A stretch of DNA of 64,000 bases from Hamadaea tsunoensis DSM 44101 (GTDB taxonomy: Bacteria > Actinomycetota > Actinomycetes > Mycobacteriales > Micromonosporaceae): positions 124,001-188,000 of the forward strand of contig NZ_AUAX01000017.1 in assembly GCF_000428945.1 (NCBI RefSeq), given 5' to 3'. The notes below the pieces were generated by a model that worked only from the letters and a program-made list of their open reading frames with translations, made no database searches and was not told where the DNA came from. The position numbers and the translations under genes are program-made. Below are positions 49,753-58,348 of this stretch, in pieces; the first letter of the stretch is position 1; each line of letters opens with the position of its first letter.

Positions 49753-50883
49753 TTGCGGTCCATCAGACGAACACTCATCACCCTCGCCGCGATGCTCGCC
49801 CTCGTCGCGGTCCTGCCGGGTACGCCCGCACAGGCCATTCTCGGCGGCCACGACGCGACGCAGACCTACGCGGCGATGACGTCCCTGCAATACCGAGACG
49901 GTCCTGGCGACACCTGGCAGCACAGCTGCGGAGCGACGCTGGTGAAGCCGCGTTGGGTGCTCACCGCCGCCCATTGCGTTCAGGGCAAACTCGCCAACGT
50001 CCTCCGCGTCGTCGTCGGGTCCACCAGCGCGTACAACGGCGAGATCAGATACGTCTCGGCCATCGTCGTGCATCCCTCACATCCATCGAGCGGTCCGTAC
50101 GACTTCGCGATGCTGCAACTGGCCGGCGCGTCGACGAAGACCCCGATGCCCATCAGCACGGCCGCCTTCGGGCCGGGCTCACCGGTACGCCTTCTGGGCT
50201 GGGGCAAGACCTGCAACGTCGAGGAACTGCGGTGCGAACCGCCGATCCTGCAGGAGCTCGACACCTGGACGGTCGCGGACGCCGATTGCTCGGTCGCCGT
50301 CCGGTACAACCCCACGGTCGAGTGGTGTACCCAGCATTCGTTGACGACCGGTGCGAACGGCGGCGATTCGGGCGGCCCGCTGCTGGTCCAGAGCGGCGAC
50401 TCCTGGCAGCTCGCCGGCGTCACCAGCCGGGACACCGCGACCGGCGTCGTGTATGGCAAGGTCGACTCGGTGCAGTCGTGGATCGACAGCACCGCATCGG
50501 GGTTCACGCTGCCGACATGTCACGACTTCATGCCGATCGGACTCACCACCGGGGCCGACGGCCTCTACGTGCCGGTGGCCAACAAGGTGAACGATCCGCA
50601 GGTCGCCTGCACCCTCCGTCAGACGACGTCGTCGACCAAGAACTGGGCCGTCGTCGGGCTGCAACGCAACCTCAACAACTGCTACGCGAGCCTGCTGGGT
50701 TTCGCCCGGCTGGACGAGGACGGCCTGTTCGGCTCCCTGACCGACGGCGCGCTCCGGAAGCTACAGACCTACCTGCGCGGTTACGGCTACCCGACAACCG
50801 TCGACGGAATCTACGACGGTGACGAGTACGCGTACATGACGTTCTTCAGCGGCAGCGGATGCGACCCGCTCTATTTCGGCTGA
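49753..50883 (+). CDS. Secreted chymotrypsin-fold (S1) protease with C-terminal binding domain
   Basis: 376 residues. Start is TTG 49753 with AGGAGGAG just before it; the signal peptide follows (1-28). ILGGHDATQ is the mature N-terminus after activation. Triad: His74 (LTAAHC), Asp117 (PYDFAML), Ser206 (GGDSGGP). At the position of Asp189 that gives trypsin its specificity there is Gly200, and the usual Cys before GDSGG is Asn, so cleavage after Arg/Lys is unlikely. Residues 255-376 hold a Cys-containing domain with a peptidoglycan-binding-like end (DEDGLFGSLTDGALRKLQTY). Exported; substrate unknown. Confidence 0.9.
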   Translation: MRSIRRTLITLAAMLALVAVLPGTPAQAILGGHDATQTYAAMTSLQYRDGPGDTWQHSCGATLVKPRWVLTAAHCVQGKLANVLRVVVGSTSAYNGEIRYVSAIVVHPSHPSSGPYDFAMLQLAGASTKTPMPISTAAFGPGSPVRLLGWGKTCNVEELRCEPPILQELDTWTVADADCSVAVRYNPTVEWCTQHSLTTGANGGDSGGPLLVQSGDSWQLAGVTSRDTATGVVYGKVDSVQSWIDSTASGFTLPTCHDFMPIGLTTGADGLYVPVANKVNDPQVACTLRQTTSSTKNWAVVGLQRNLNNCYASLLGFARLDEDGLFGSLTDGALRKLQTYLRGYGYPTTVDGIYDGDEYAYMTFFSGSGCDPLYFG

Positions 50884-50905
50884 ACCGAACGGGAACCTCG
50901 GAGCC

Positions 50906-50945
50906 CCACGGGCATCGTCAGGCCGGCCCCTGGCGGTGCCCGTGG
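50906..50945 (+). terminator. Terminator of the S1 protease gene
   Basis: 9-bp stem CCACGGGCA/TGCCCGTGG around a loop with further internal pairing, 22 bases after the stop. Confidence 0.5.
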
Positions 50946-51041
50946 CGTGCTGGTCGAGGATTGGGTCTCCTCCGGCTGTCGATGTCGCGCGTACGCCCGC
51001 GTCGTCCTATCGGAAGCGTCAGCGAACCGAGGAGCGAAATC

Positions 51042-51779
51042 ATGAGTCTGACGGGGAAGACGGCCCTGGTCACCGGGGGTAGTCGGGGTATCGGTGCGGC
51101 GACGGCCCGCCGGCTGGCCGACAGCGGTGCGAACGTGGTCCTGACCTACGTGAACGGCAAGGAGAAGGCCGAGGGGGTCGTCCGCGACATCGAGGAGAAG
51201 GGCGGGCGGGCGGTCGCGCTGCGCGCGGACGCCGGCGATCCGGCGGCCGTGACGGCGGCGGTCGACGAGGCCGCCGCGGCCTTCGACGGGCTGGACATCC
51301 TGGTCAACAACGCCGGGATCCTCGTCGCCGGCGCGTTCGCCGAGACCGCGGTGGACGACCTCGACCGGCTGTACGCGGTCAACATCCGCGGGGTGTTCGT
51401 CGCCACCCAGGCTGCGGTCCGGCATCTGCCCGAGGGAGGACGCGTCATCACGGTGGGCAGCGCCCTGGCCGAGCGGGTGCCGTCGGCCGGACTGACCGCC
51501 TACACGACGGCGAAGGCGGCGCTCGCCGGGCTCACCCGGGGACTGGCGCGTGACCTGGCCCCGCAGGGGATCAACGCGGTGCTCGTGCACGCCGGTCTGA
51601 TCGACACCGACATGAACCCGGCGGACGGGCCGGGTGCGCAGTTCTTCGCGAGCATCCCGGCGCTGGGCCGCTACGGTACGCCGGAGGAGATCGCGGAGAC
51701 GGTCGTGTTCCTCGCGGGGCCGGGCGGCCGCTACATCACCGGTACGGCGATCACGGTCGACGGCGGGTTCGCGGCCTGA
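51042..51779 (+). CDS. SDR-family oxidoreductase
   Basis: 245 residues, classical SDR close to 3-oxoacyl-ACP reductase/FabG-like enzymes: cofactor motif TGGSRGIGAATARRL, NNAGILVAGAF, catalytic Ser in GSALAERVP, YTTAK with Tyr and Lys intact, and C-terminal GTAITVDGGFAA. NADPH preference is suggested by Arg in the glycine loop. GAGGAGCG precedes ATG 51042. Single gene, ended by a hairpin shared with the convergent YncE-like gene. Confidence 0.92.
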   Translation: MSLTGKTALVTGGSRGIGAATARRLADSGANVVLTYVNGKEKAEGVVRDIEEKGGRAVALRADAGDPAAVTAAVDEAAAAFDGLDILVNNAGILVAGAFAETAVDDLDRLYAVNIRGVFVATQAAVRHLPEGGRVITVGSALAERVPSAGLTAYTTAKAALAGLTRGLARDLAPQGINAVLVHAGLIDTDMNPADGPGAQFFASIPALGRYGTPEEIAETVVFLAGPGGRYITGTAITVDGGFAA

Positions 51780-51815
51780 GTCACGGGGCCGCCTGAATCC
51801 CGGGGCGGCCCGGTT

Positions 51816-51849
51816 CGTGGGGACGGTCGCGACCACGGCCGTCCCCACG
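51816..51849. terminator. Bidirectional terminator hairpin
   Basis: Perfect 11-bp stem CGTGGGGACGG/CCGTCCCCACG with a 12-base loop, between the stops of the SDR gene and the convergent YncE-like gene. Confidence 0.7.
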
Positions 51850-51855
51850 ATCCTG

Positions 51856-53040
51856 TCAGCGCAGGATTCCCGTGTGTCCCAGCGAATAGCGGCCCGGCTG
51901 CGGCCAGATGCAGAGGCCGTGCGGATTCGCGCCGACCGGGATCTTCGCCAGCAGCCGTCCATCCACAGTGGAGATGGCGTACACGACGTCGTCGTAGCGG
52001 CCCGACAGCCAGAGCACCTTGCCGTCGCTGGACAGGCCGCCCATGTCCGGGCTGCCGCCGCCGGGGATGCGCCACTTGGCCACCAGCCGCTGGGTCGCGA
52101 AGTCGAGCAGGGAGATCGACCCCTCGCCCCGGTTGGTGATGTACAGGTGACGGGAGTCGCGGCTGACGTACAGCCCGTGCGCGCCGGTGCCGGTCGGCAG
52201 GAAACGCGGCCGGGTGAACGCGTCGCCGTCGAGGATCCACACCCCGTTGCTGTGCATGTCGGCGATGTACCAGGTACGCCCGTCCGGCGAGATCTTGACG
52301 TCCTGCGGCATCGGATGGGTGGCGGGCAGGTGCTGCTGCCCGAGCAGTCTCATCGCGGCGGTGTCGACCTTCAGCAGGTCGCCGGAGAATTCGCAGCTGG
52401 CGATGAAGTAGCGGCCGTCGGGGGAGAAGTCGGCATGGTTGACGCCGTCGCAGGACACCGGCAGCGTACGCACGACCCGCAGGGTGTGCGCGTCGCGGAA
52501 GACGATCTGGTGCGCGGCCTCCGACATCACCATCGCGTACCTGCCGTCGGGCGTGAAGTAGAGGTTGTACGGGTCGCCGACGGGGATCGGCTTGCCGAAC
52601 CGGCCGGTCGCCGGGTCGATCGGGGTGAGCGCATTGCCCTGGTCACTGTTGACATACAGCGTACGCAGATCCCAGGACGGCACGACGTGCTCGGGACTGT
52701 GCGGCACCCGGACGGTGGCCAGCACCTTGTACGTCGCCGGATCGATGACGGTCACCGAGTCGCCGCCCTGGTCAGGCACGTAGACGCGGACCGGATCGTG
52801 CGCGACCGCCGGCGACAGCTGGCCGGGCCGGTCCGCCGCGTACAGGTCGTGCGGGTCGAGCAGCGCCGGCATGCCCGGCAGCGCGGCGCCGGGGGCGGTG
52901 ACGGCATCGGGCGCCGGGGACATGTGGGACAGGGGCATCGGCATCCCGCTCATCGGATCCGACGCGGCCGGCGGGGTCGCGGCCGACGGGCTGCCGCAGG
53001 CCGACAGCAGTACCAGCGCCGCCAGGCCGAGCCGCCTCAT
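51856..53040 (-). CDS. YncE-like beta-propeller lipoprotein
   Basis: 394 residues. Lipobox LLSAC with Cys15, so anchored outside the membrane. A Met/His-rich linker (PMSGMPMPLSHMSP) follows, which could bind copper. The rest is a seven-bladed YVTN/YncE-type propeller (DSVTVIDPATYKVLATVRVP, TLYVNSDQGN, HLYITNRGEGSISLLD, GGLSSDGKVLWLSGRYDD). ATG 53040 overlaps the stop of the deacetylase-like gene (ATGA), so both are made from the promoter at 53851. Propeller function is open: scaffold, sensor or wall-binding protein. Confidence 0.87.
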   Translation of the reverse strand: MRRLGLAALVLLSACGSPSAATPPAASDPMSGMPMPLSHMSPAPDAVTAPGAALPGMPALLDPHDLYAADRPGQLSPAVAHDPVRVYVPDQGGDSVTVIDPATYKVLATVRVPHSPEHVVPSWDLRTLYVNSDQGNALTPIDPATGRFGKPIPVGDPYNLYFTPDGRYAMVMSEAAHQIVFRDAHTLRVVRTLPVSCDGVNHADFSPDGRYFIASCEFSGDLLKVDTAAMRLLGQQHLPATHPMPQDVKISPDGRTWYIADMHSNGVWILDGDAFTRPRFLPTGTGAHGLYVSRDSRHLYITNRGEGSISLLDFATQRLVAKWRIPGGGSPDMGGLSSDGKVLWLSGRYDDVVYAISTVDGRLLAKIPVGANPHGLCIWPQPGRYSLGHTGILR

Positions 53041-53813
53041 GCCAGCAGCTCCGTCACCGTCACGGCGCGCAGTCCGCGTACCCGCAATCCGGTGAGGACC
53101 TCGGGCAGGGCGTGAATGGTTCCGTCATGGCCGCAGTGCATGCTCACGATCGATCCTTTCTGGACGGACTTCAGCGTGGTGCGTACGACGGCGGCGGGCC
53201 CGGGATCGGTGTAGTCCAGGGAGTCCACGTCGTAGCTCAAGCAGGTGCCGTACCCCGCCCGCGCGGCCTGAACCCGGATGAGCGCCGTCGAGTGTCGGGT
53301 CTGCGACGGGCGGAACCAGCGGCCGGGCGAGCCGGTCAGGTCGCGCAGCACCGTGGCGCAGTCGTTGATCTCCGCGTAGGTGGCGGCGGCATCGCGGTGG
53401 GCGATGTCGATGTGATGTTGCGTGTGGTTGCCGAGTTCGTGGCCGTGGGCGGTGATCCGCGCCGCGAGGTCGGGTGCCTGGGCCAGCCAGGCGCCGACGG
53501 CGAGGACGGTGCCCCGGGCGCCGCCCGTCTCCAGCGCGGCCAGCAGCGCCACGACCTGCGCGGTGGTGCCCTGGCCGTGGAAGGTGAGGGCGACCGCCGG
53601 CCGGTCGCGAGGTCCGTGGACGATCTCGATCGCGGGCCGGTCGGGCGTTGCCGGCGCCGACGCCGGCGGTGAGCCGTCACCGGATGCCGGCAGGCCGCCG
53701 GATGCGGGGGTGGGGATGTTGCCGGGTGGGGGTGCGGTGGTGGAGCAGCCGGCCGCGGCGGCGGCGGTGAGACCGGCCGCGGTGAGCAGGTGCCGGCGGT
53801 TGACGGGTGACAC
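53037..53813 (-). CDS. Polysaccharide-deacetylase-like lipoprotein with altered motif 1
   Basis: 258 residues from GTG 53813 (GGAGG 7 bases upstream). A twin-Arg-like/lipoprotein leader ends with Cys23 (AAAAAGCST). NodB domain from about 70: motif 2 is intact (HELGNHTQHHIDIAH, metal His130 and His134), Arg in GRWFRPSQTR, and LSYDVDSLDYTD and IVSMHCGHDG follow. Motif 1, normally TFDDG with the catalytic and metal Asp, reads LTFHGQG, so both Asp are missing. This variant recurs in actinomycetes in my recollection; it may bind glycan without classical deacetylation. Upstream start candidates lie beyond the predicted promoter and are rejected. Confidence 0.82.
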   Translation of the reverse strand: MSPVNRRHLLTAAGLTAAAAAGCSTTAPPPGNIPTPASGGLPASGDGSPPASAPATPDRPAIEIVHGPRDRPAVALTFHGQGTTAQVVALLAALETGGARGTVLAVGAWLAQAPDLAARITAHGHELGNHTQHHIDIAHRDAAATYAEINDCATVLRDLTGSPGRWFRPSQTRHSTALIRVQAARAGYGTCLSYDVDSLDYTDPGPAAVVRTTLKSVQKGSIVSMHCGHDGTIHALPEVLTGLRVRGLRAVTVTELLA

Positions 53814-53850
53814 GGCGAGACCTCCGTCCGGAACGGCGTCGTTCGCCGGT

Positions 53851-53884
53851 AGCGTCGTCGCCGTCACCTGAGTCGCGGCTGAAC
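53851..53884 (-). promoter_or_regulatory. Envelope-regulon promoter, deacetylase/YncE operon
   Basis: In the direction of transcription: GTTCAG, 7 bases, TCAG, 11 bases, -10 GACGCT (forward-strand 53851-53856). Half-sites occupy 53868-53884. The -10 keeps the key A2 and T6. Predicted leader about 30 bases. Confidence 0.6.
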
Positions 53885-53957
53885 CGCATGAGTCGCCCAC
53901 CAGTCTGTGCAACGGTAGCGTGCGGCCCACCGTGACGATGAGGTTCGAAGGCCCTGG

Positions 53958-53977
53958 CCGGCCGCGGTCGCGGCCGG
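53958..53977 (-). terminator. Possible terminator of the DedA/FetB operon
   Basis: CCGGCCGCG-GT-CGCGGCCGG, a very GC-rich stem about 27 bases after the FetB stop. Confidence 0.35.
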
Positions 53978-54003
53978 GGACGACGCGGTTCGGGCCGCCC
54001 TGG

Positions 54004-54759
54004 TCAGCCTCGTTCGTGTCGCGGCTGGATGACGCCCTGGGCGAACAGCTCGAGCACGATCCAGGCCGCGATTCCCTCGGCCGCCAGCAGCCCGATCAGG
54101 ACGAGCAGCTGGGTCGCGCCGGCCTGCAGGGGGCTGCCGCCGCCGAGCAGTACGCCGACGAACGCGCCGGGCAGCGTGACCAGGCCGACGGTCCGGGTCT
54201 GGTCGAGTGCCGGATGCAGCGCCCGCCCGGCCGGGATGCGGCACAGCTCGCGTACGGCCATGGATTCGACGAAGCCCAGCGAGAGCAGCGCTTCGAACTC
54301 CCCGCGCCGGCCGACCAGCGTGTCCATCACGTGCCGGCCGGACAGCGACGTCGCGGTCATCGCGCCGCCGACGAGGATCCCGGCGATCGGCACGACCGCG
54401 ATCGGTTTCGCCGGCACCGTTCCGGTCGCCACGATCAGGGCGAGGACCGGGCCGGCTCCGGCGACGATCGCCGTACCGGCCCACCACGCGCGTCGCTGCC
54501 GGCCGATCCGCCGGGCGCTGGTGGCGGTGGCGACCAGGACCATCAGGGCGATGAACCCGGCGGTCGCGCCCCAGCGGGTCAGCACCCAGGCGAGGATCGC
54601 CGACACGAGGGCCAGCTGTGCGACCGCCCGCAGGGTCGCGGTGACGACCGCCCGCCAGACGTGCAGGCCGGCGAGGGCGGTGACCGCCGCGGCCGCGAGG
54701 GTGAGGAGGACCAGCACGACGCCGAAGGTCACGCCGAAATGGACGCCGGTCGTGCTCAC
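54004..54759 (-). CDS. fetB: FetB/UPF0014-type membrane permease
   Basis: 251 residues with seven predicted helices. The UPF0014 signatures are visible: RAVAQLALVSAILAWVL, IAVVPIAGILVGGAMTATSL, RGEFEALLSLGFVESMA, and LVTLPGAFVGVLLGGGSPLQ near the end. FetB is the membrane part of an iron-export ABC system with the ATPase FetA. No FetA is adjacent. Instead GTG 54759 overlaps the DedA stop by GTGA, so it is made with DedA. The Gly/Pro-rich LPGAFVG segment is the most conserved region. Iron export is a family inference; role here may be different. Confidence 0.85.
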   Translation of the reverse strand: MSTTGVHFGVTFGVVLVLLTLAAAAVTALAGLHVWRAVVTATLRAVAQLALVSAILAWVLTRWGATAGFIALMVLVATATSARRIGRQRRAWWAGTAIVAGAGPVLALIVATGTVPAKPIAVVPIAGILVGGAMTATSLSGRHVMDTLVGRRGEFEALLSLGFVESMAVRELCRIPAGRALHPALDQTRTVGLVTLPGAFVGVLLGGGSPLQAGATQLLVLIGLLAAEGIAAWIVLELFAQGVIQPRHERG

Positions 54760-55430
54760 CGCTGGATCGTATCCACCTGCTCCGCGGCCGCCGCACGCGC
54801 GCGGGCCCGGCGCCGGCCCCGCACGATCTCGATCGCGACCGGGATGAACGACACCGCGACGATCGCCACCAGGATGATTTCGATGTTGTCGGCGACGACG
54901 GGCAGCCGCCCGAGGAAGTAGCCCGCGACCGTGACCGCGGTTCCCCAGGCCACGCCGCCGATGATGTTGTAGGTCACGAACGTGCGGTAGCGCATCCCGG
55001 CGGTGCCGGCCACGATCGGGGCGAACGTACGCACCAGCGGCACGAACCGGGCGAGAACGATCGACCGGGCTCCGTGCCGGTCGAAGAAGTCGCGGGCCTG
55101 CCGCACGTAGTCCTGCTTGAACAGCCGGGCGTCCGGTCTGCGGAACAACGCCGGCCCGACCTTGCGCCCGAACAGGTAGCCCACCTGGTCGCCGAGGACC
55201 GCCGCGACGCAGATCACCAGGATCACCACCCACAGCGGGTAGTGCAGGTAGCGGTCGGAGGCAACGAGGAGACCGGCGGTGAACAGCAGCGAGTCGCCCG
55301 GCAGGAAGAAGCCGATCGCCAGGCCGGATTCGGCGAAGACCATGGCCGCGATGCCGATCAGGCCGAACGCCGAGATCAGCTGCGTCGGGTCGAGCACCCC
55401 CGACGAGGTCGAGGCCAGCTGGCTCACCAT
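54756..55430 (-). CDS. DedA/SNARE-associated-family membrane protein
   Basis: 224 residues. DedA proteins recycle polyprenyl or phospholipid carriers across the membrane and affect envelope stress. Signature regions: FGLIGIAAMVFAESGLAIGF, FLPGDSLLFTAGLL, the basic FFDRHGARSIVLARFVPLVR and TFAPIVAGTAGMRYRTFVTY with the conserved Arg and Pro. GGGAGGA precedes ATG 55430. First gene of the operon with FetB, expressed from the shared-type promoter at 55465-55498. A role in undecaprenyl-phosphate recycling fits the PAP2 phosphatase of the same regulon. Confidence 0.92.
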   Translation of the reverse strand: MVSQLASTSSGVLDPTQLISAFGLIGIAAMVFAESGLAIGFFLPGDSLLFTAGLLVASDRYLHYPLWVVILVICVAAVLGDQVGYLFGRKVGPALFRRPDARLFKQDYVRQARDFFDRHGARSIVLARFVPLVRTFAPIVAGTAGMRYRTFVTYNIIGGVAWGTAVTVAGYFLGRLPVVADNIEIILVAIVAVSFIPVAIEIVRGRRRARARAAAAEQVDTIQR

Positions 55431-55464
55431 GTGCGTTCCTCCCACGGGCTCTCTTACGGGCCGT

Positions 55465-55498
55465 AGGCTACGCAGCCGCGGCTGAGAATCCGATGAAC
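55465..55498 (-). promoter_or_regulatory. Envelope-regulon promoter, DedA/FetB operon
   Basis: In the direction of transcription: GTTCAT, 7 bases, TCAG, 11 bases, -10 TAGCCT (forward 55465-55470). Half-sites at 55482-55498. The predicted start gives a leader of about 28 bases including GGGAGGA. Confidence 0.7.
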
Positions 55499-55558
55499 CG
55501 CGGGCGCCGTGACCTGGCCCACCCGATCCGCGGGCGGCGGCGGTTCCAGGGCAGCGGC

Positions 55559-56137
55559 TCACGTGAAGGACAGCGAGTCGGTGACGACGCGCCACGCGTC
55601 GGCGTTGTCGGCACCGTGCGGGCTCGCCAGCGTGACGGAGATCAGGAGCCCCTGGTGGAAGTACCGGTAGCACGCGACGTCGTCGTTGATGATCTTTCCG
55701 GTGACGGGATCGGCCGGCGCGTCGCCGCGATAGGTCGTCACGACCACCGGGCCGGCCGGCCGCGCCACCGTCGACACCGTTCCGTCCGCGTACCCGGGAG
55801 TGTGCGTCCGGAGGTCGGCCAGGTCCGCGCGGGCGCCGTCCTCGGTCGGAGCGGCGGCCGTACGCGTCTCCTGCAGCCGGATCGTGTTGAGCCGGTCGGT
55901 CAGCACCGTCGAACCGTCGGGCCGGGTGGTCGCGGTCCAGCCCGCGGGCACCTTGATCGTGAATCCGGGCTGACCGGAGTAGACGACGAAGGCCTGGTTG
56001 TCGGGAATGTCGCCGATCCGGGTCGTCTCCGCCGCCGGGGGCGCGGACACCGACGGCGGTCCGCCGCATCCGGCCAGACCCACCGCCAGCGCGACCGCCG
56101 CCACGGCGACCGCCCGCCGAAGACGCATCGTGGTCAT
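55559..56137 (-). CDS. Small lipoprotein of unknown function
   Basis: 192 residues. Lipobox LAGC with Cys24 after a clean signal helix (RRAVAVAAVALAVGLAGC). The mature part of about 165 residues is one alpha/beta domain (QPGFTIKVPAGWTATTRPDG, TVLTDRLNTIRLQETRTA, ACYRYFHQGLLISVTLAS), like the LpqN/Mog1-type folds found in actinobacterial lipoproteins. ATG 56137 is placed exactly 7 bases after the predicted -10, so the mRNA would be leaderless; a TTG at 56155 is not compatible with that. A possible accessory sensor for the divergent kinase. Confidence 0.7.
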   Translation of the reverse strand: MTTMRLRRAVAVAAVALAVGLAGCGGPPSVSAPPAAETTRIGDIPDNQAFVVYSGQPGFTIKVPAGWTATTRPDGSTVLTDRLNTIRLQETRTAAAPTEDGARADLADLRTHTPGYADGTVSTVARPAGPVVVTTYRGDAPADPVTGKIINDDVACYRYFHQGLLISVTLASPHGADNADAWRVVTDSLSFT

Positions 56138-56144
56138 GCGGGCG

Positions 56145-56178
56145 ACGCTAGACAACCCGGCCTGAGGGCCGCCTGAAC
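56145..56178 (-). promoter_or_regulatory. Envelope-regulon promoter, lipoprotein gene
   Basis: In the direction of transcription: GTTCAG, 7 bases, TCAG, 11 bases, -10 TAGCGT (forward 56145-56150), then 7 bases to the ATG. Half-sites at 56162-56178. Confidence 0.7.
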
Positions 56179-56203
56179 CCGTGGCGCCGCCGCCCGCGGT
56201 GCG

Positions 56204-56237
56204 CTTCAGCGGACACTAAGGCGCCGGTCCGTACCCT
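56204..56237 (+). promoter_or_regulatory. Envelope-regulon promoter, first kinase operon
   Basis: CTTCAG at 56204-56209, 7 bases, TAAG (one change from TCAG), 11 bases, -10 TACCCT at 56232-56237, then 6 bases to the GTG, so leaderless. Same spacing as the promoters of the target genes; points to autoregulation. Confidence 0.6.
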
Positions 56238-56243
56238 TCAGAG

Positions 56244-57644
56244 GTGACCGCTACCTGGAGGAAGGCGGCGGGTGTCGTCCGCGCCCGCCTCAACAGCGTC
56301 CGGGTACGCACTTCGCTGGCCGCCGCGATCGTCGTCCTCGCCGCGGTCGGCCTGGCCGGCGTCGGGCTGGTCATCCTGGCCCGGCACACCCTCACCGGCA
56401 ACATCGACGACGCGGCCAGCCAGCGCGCGGGGCAGGTCGTCGCGGCGATCAGGTCCGGCGATCCCGCCCTGCTCGACCAGACCCTGCGCCCCGCCGCCGG
56501 TGACCAGACCCTCGTCCAGATCGTCAACCCCGACGGCAAGGTCGTCGCCGCCTCCCCGGTCCTGTCCGGCCGCGTACCGATCCTCGCCGGGCGTCCGGCC
56601 GCCGGCGCGACCAGGTGGGGCACGGCGTACCTGCAGCCGGACAGCGACGACCCCTTCCGCATCGTCGCCACCACCGTTCCCACCGACGACGGCAGCCGTA
56701 CCGTCCTGGTCGCCCAGTCGCTGCGGCCGGTCAACGAGGCGATCGAGCTGATCTCCCGGGCCACCGTCCTGGGCATGCCGATCCTCGCCCTCATCGTCGG
56801 CGGCGTCACGTTCCTGTTCGTCGGGCGTACCCTGCGCCCGGTCGAGGACATCCGCCGCCGGGTCGCCACCATCACCGCCCGCGACCTGCAGGCCCGCGTC
56901 CCCGTCCCGAGCACCCGCGACGAGATCGCCGCCCTCGCCGAGACGATGAACGACATGCTCGACCGGCTGTACACCTCCGCCGACGCCCAGCGCCGGTTCG
57001 TCGCCGACGCCAGCCACGAACTGCGCAGCCCGCTCGCCGCGCTGCAGGTCGGCCTGGAACTCCTCACGCCCGCCACGGCCACCGGCGAGGACGTCGCCCG
57101 GCTGCGTACCGAGACCGACCGCATCTCCCGCCTCGTCGCCGACCTGCTGCTGCTCGCCCGGGCCGACGAGCACGGCCTGCACCCGCGCCTGAACGACCTG
57201 GACCTCGACGACCTCGCGTACCGCTGCCGGCTGCGCCTCATCGGCACCCGCCCCGACGTGATCGTCGACGGCCGGTTCCAGCCCGTCCGGATCACCGGCG
57301 ACGAGCACGAGCTCGAACGGGCCATCGCCAATCTCTGCGACAACGCCGGCCGGCACGCCAAAACCAAGATCACTCTCACCGTACGCGCGGCCGGCACCAC
57401 CGCTCAGGTGCTCGTCGACGACGACGGTCCCGGCGTACCGGCGGCGGAACGGGAACGGATCTTCGAACGGTTCGTACGCCTGGACGCCGGCCGTGCCCGC
57501 GACGACGGCGGCACCGGGCTCGGCCTGGCCATCACCCGGGAGATCGCCCACCGCCACGGCGGAACGGTCACCGTCACCGGCTCACCGCTCGGCGGGGCGC
57601 GATTCGAGCTGCGCCTGCCCGTCGACCACACCACGATGGCATGA
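56244..57644 (+). CDS. Sensor histidine kinase 1
   Basis: 466 residues. Two transmembrane helices (about 24-48 and 173-195) enclose an extracytoplasmic sensor of about 125 residues without cysteines. Then HAMP (about 196-248, RTLRPVEDIRRRVATITARD), HisKA with phospho-acceptor His258 in ADASHELRSPLAALQ, and HATPase_c with N box NLCDNAGRHAK, G1 VDDDGPGVP, F box ERFVRLD and G2 DDGGTGLGLAI. All motifs for kinase activity are present. A close paralogue of the kinase at 60232, identical over long stretches of HAMP and HisKA. Followed after 23 bases by its response regulator, with a 16-bp duplication between them. Confidence 0.93.
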   Translation: MTATWRKAAGVVRARLNSVRVRTSLAAAIVVLAAVGLAGVGLVILARHTLTGNIDDAASQRAGQVVAAIRSGDPALLDQTLRPAAGDQTLVQIVNPDGKVVAASPVLSGRVPILAGRPAAGATRWGTAYLQPDSDDPFRIVATTVPTDDGSRTVLVAQSLRPVNEAIELISRATVLGMPILALIVGGVTFLFVGRTLRPVEDIRRRVATITARDLQARVPVPSTRDEIAALAETMNDMLDRLYTSADAQRRFVADASHELRSPLAALQVGLELLTPATATGEDVARLRTETDRISRLVADLLLLARADEHGLHPRLNDLDLDDLAYRCRLRLIGTRPDVIVDGRFQPVRITGDEHELERAIANLCDNAGRHAKTKITLTVRAAGTTAQVLVDDDGPGVPAAERERIFERFVRLDAGRARDDGGTGLGLAITREIAHRHGGTVTVTGSPLGGARFELRLPVDHTTMA

Positions 57645-57665
57645 GGACACGACGGCATGAGGACA
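57634..57665. repeat. Two 16-bp tandem units at the kinase/regulator junction
   Basis: CGA(T/C)GGCATGAGGACA at 57634-57649 and 57650-57665. The first copy holds the kinase stop (57642-57644); the repeat separates the two genes by 23 bases, whereas the paralogous pair overlaps by 1 base. Confidence 0.8.
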
Positions 57666-57667
57666 CG

Positions 57668-58348
57668 ATGCGCGTACTGATCGTCGAGGACGAAGCGAAC
57701 CTGGCGAGCGTCGTCAAGGCGGGACTGACCGCGGAGGGCTACGCGGTCGACATCATGGCCAACGGCGTCGACGGGCTGTGGGCGGCGACCGAGCACTCCT
57801 ACGACGCGATCATCCTCGACATCATGCTGCCGGGCCTCAACGGCTACGAGGTCTGCCGCACCCTGCGCGGGCGGCGGATCTGGACGCCGATCATCATGCT
57901 CACCGCGAAGGACGGCGAATACGATCTCGCCGACGCCCTCGACCTCGGCGCCGACGACTACCTCACCAAGCCGTTCTCGTTCGTGGTCCTGCTGGCCCGC
58001 CTGCGCGCGGTGACCCGGCGCGGGCATAACGAACGCCCGACGGTCCTCGCCGTCGACGACCTCGTCCTCGATCCCGCCACCCGCACCGTCACCCGGGCCG
58101 GCGACCAGATCACCCTCACCACCCGCGAGTTCGCCCTGCTGGAATTCCTCATGCGCAACAAGGGCGACGTCATGTCCAAACGCGCCATCATCGAGAACGT
58201 CTGGGACATGAGTTTCGACGGCGACGACAACATCGTCGAGGTCTACGTCATGTACCTGCGCAAGAAGATCGACCAGCCCTACGGCCGGGCGACGATCGAG
58301 ACCGTACGCGGCGCGGGCTACCGCGTCGCCACCGACGGCGCGGGCTGA
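57668..58348 (+). CDS. OmpR-family response regulator 1
   Basis: 226 residues: receiver (1-118) with acidic pocket Glu7-Asp8, phospho-acceptor Asp51 (IILDIMLPGLNG), switch Thr in LTAKDGEYD and Lys in DDYLTKPFSF; winged helix (about 130-220) with TTREFALLEFLMRNKGDVMS and VEVYVMYLRKKID. Partner of kinase 1. Predicted to bind the 11-base-spaced TTCAG/TCAG half-sites found at seven promoters in this block, since OmpR-type dimers bind tandem direct repeats. The last codons are part of a 13-bp tandem repeat. Confidence 0.94.
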   Translation: MRVLIVEDEANLASVVKAGLTAEGYAVDIMANGVDGLWAATEHSYDAIILDIMLPGLNGYEVCRTLRGRRIWTPIIMLTAKDGEYDLADALDLGADDYLTKPFSFVVLLARLRAVTRRGHNERPTVLAVDDLVLDPATRTVTRAGDQITLTTREFALLEFLMRNKGDVMSKRAIIENVWDMSFDGDDNIVEVYVMYLRKKIDQPYGRATIETVRGAGYRVATDGAG

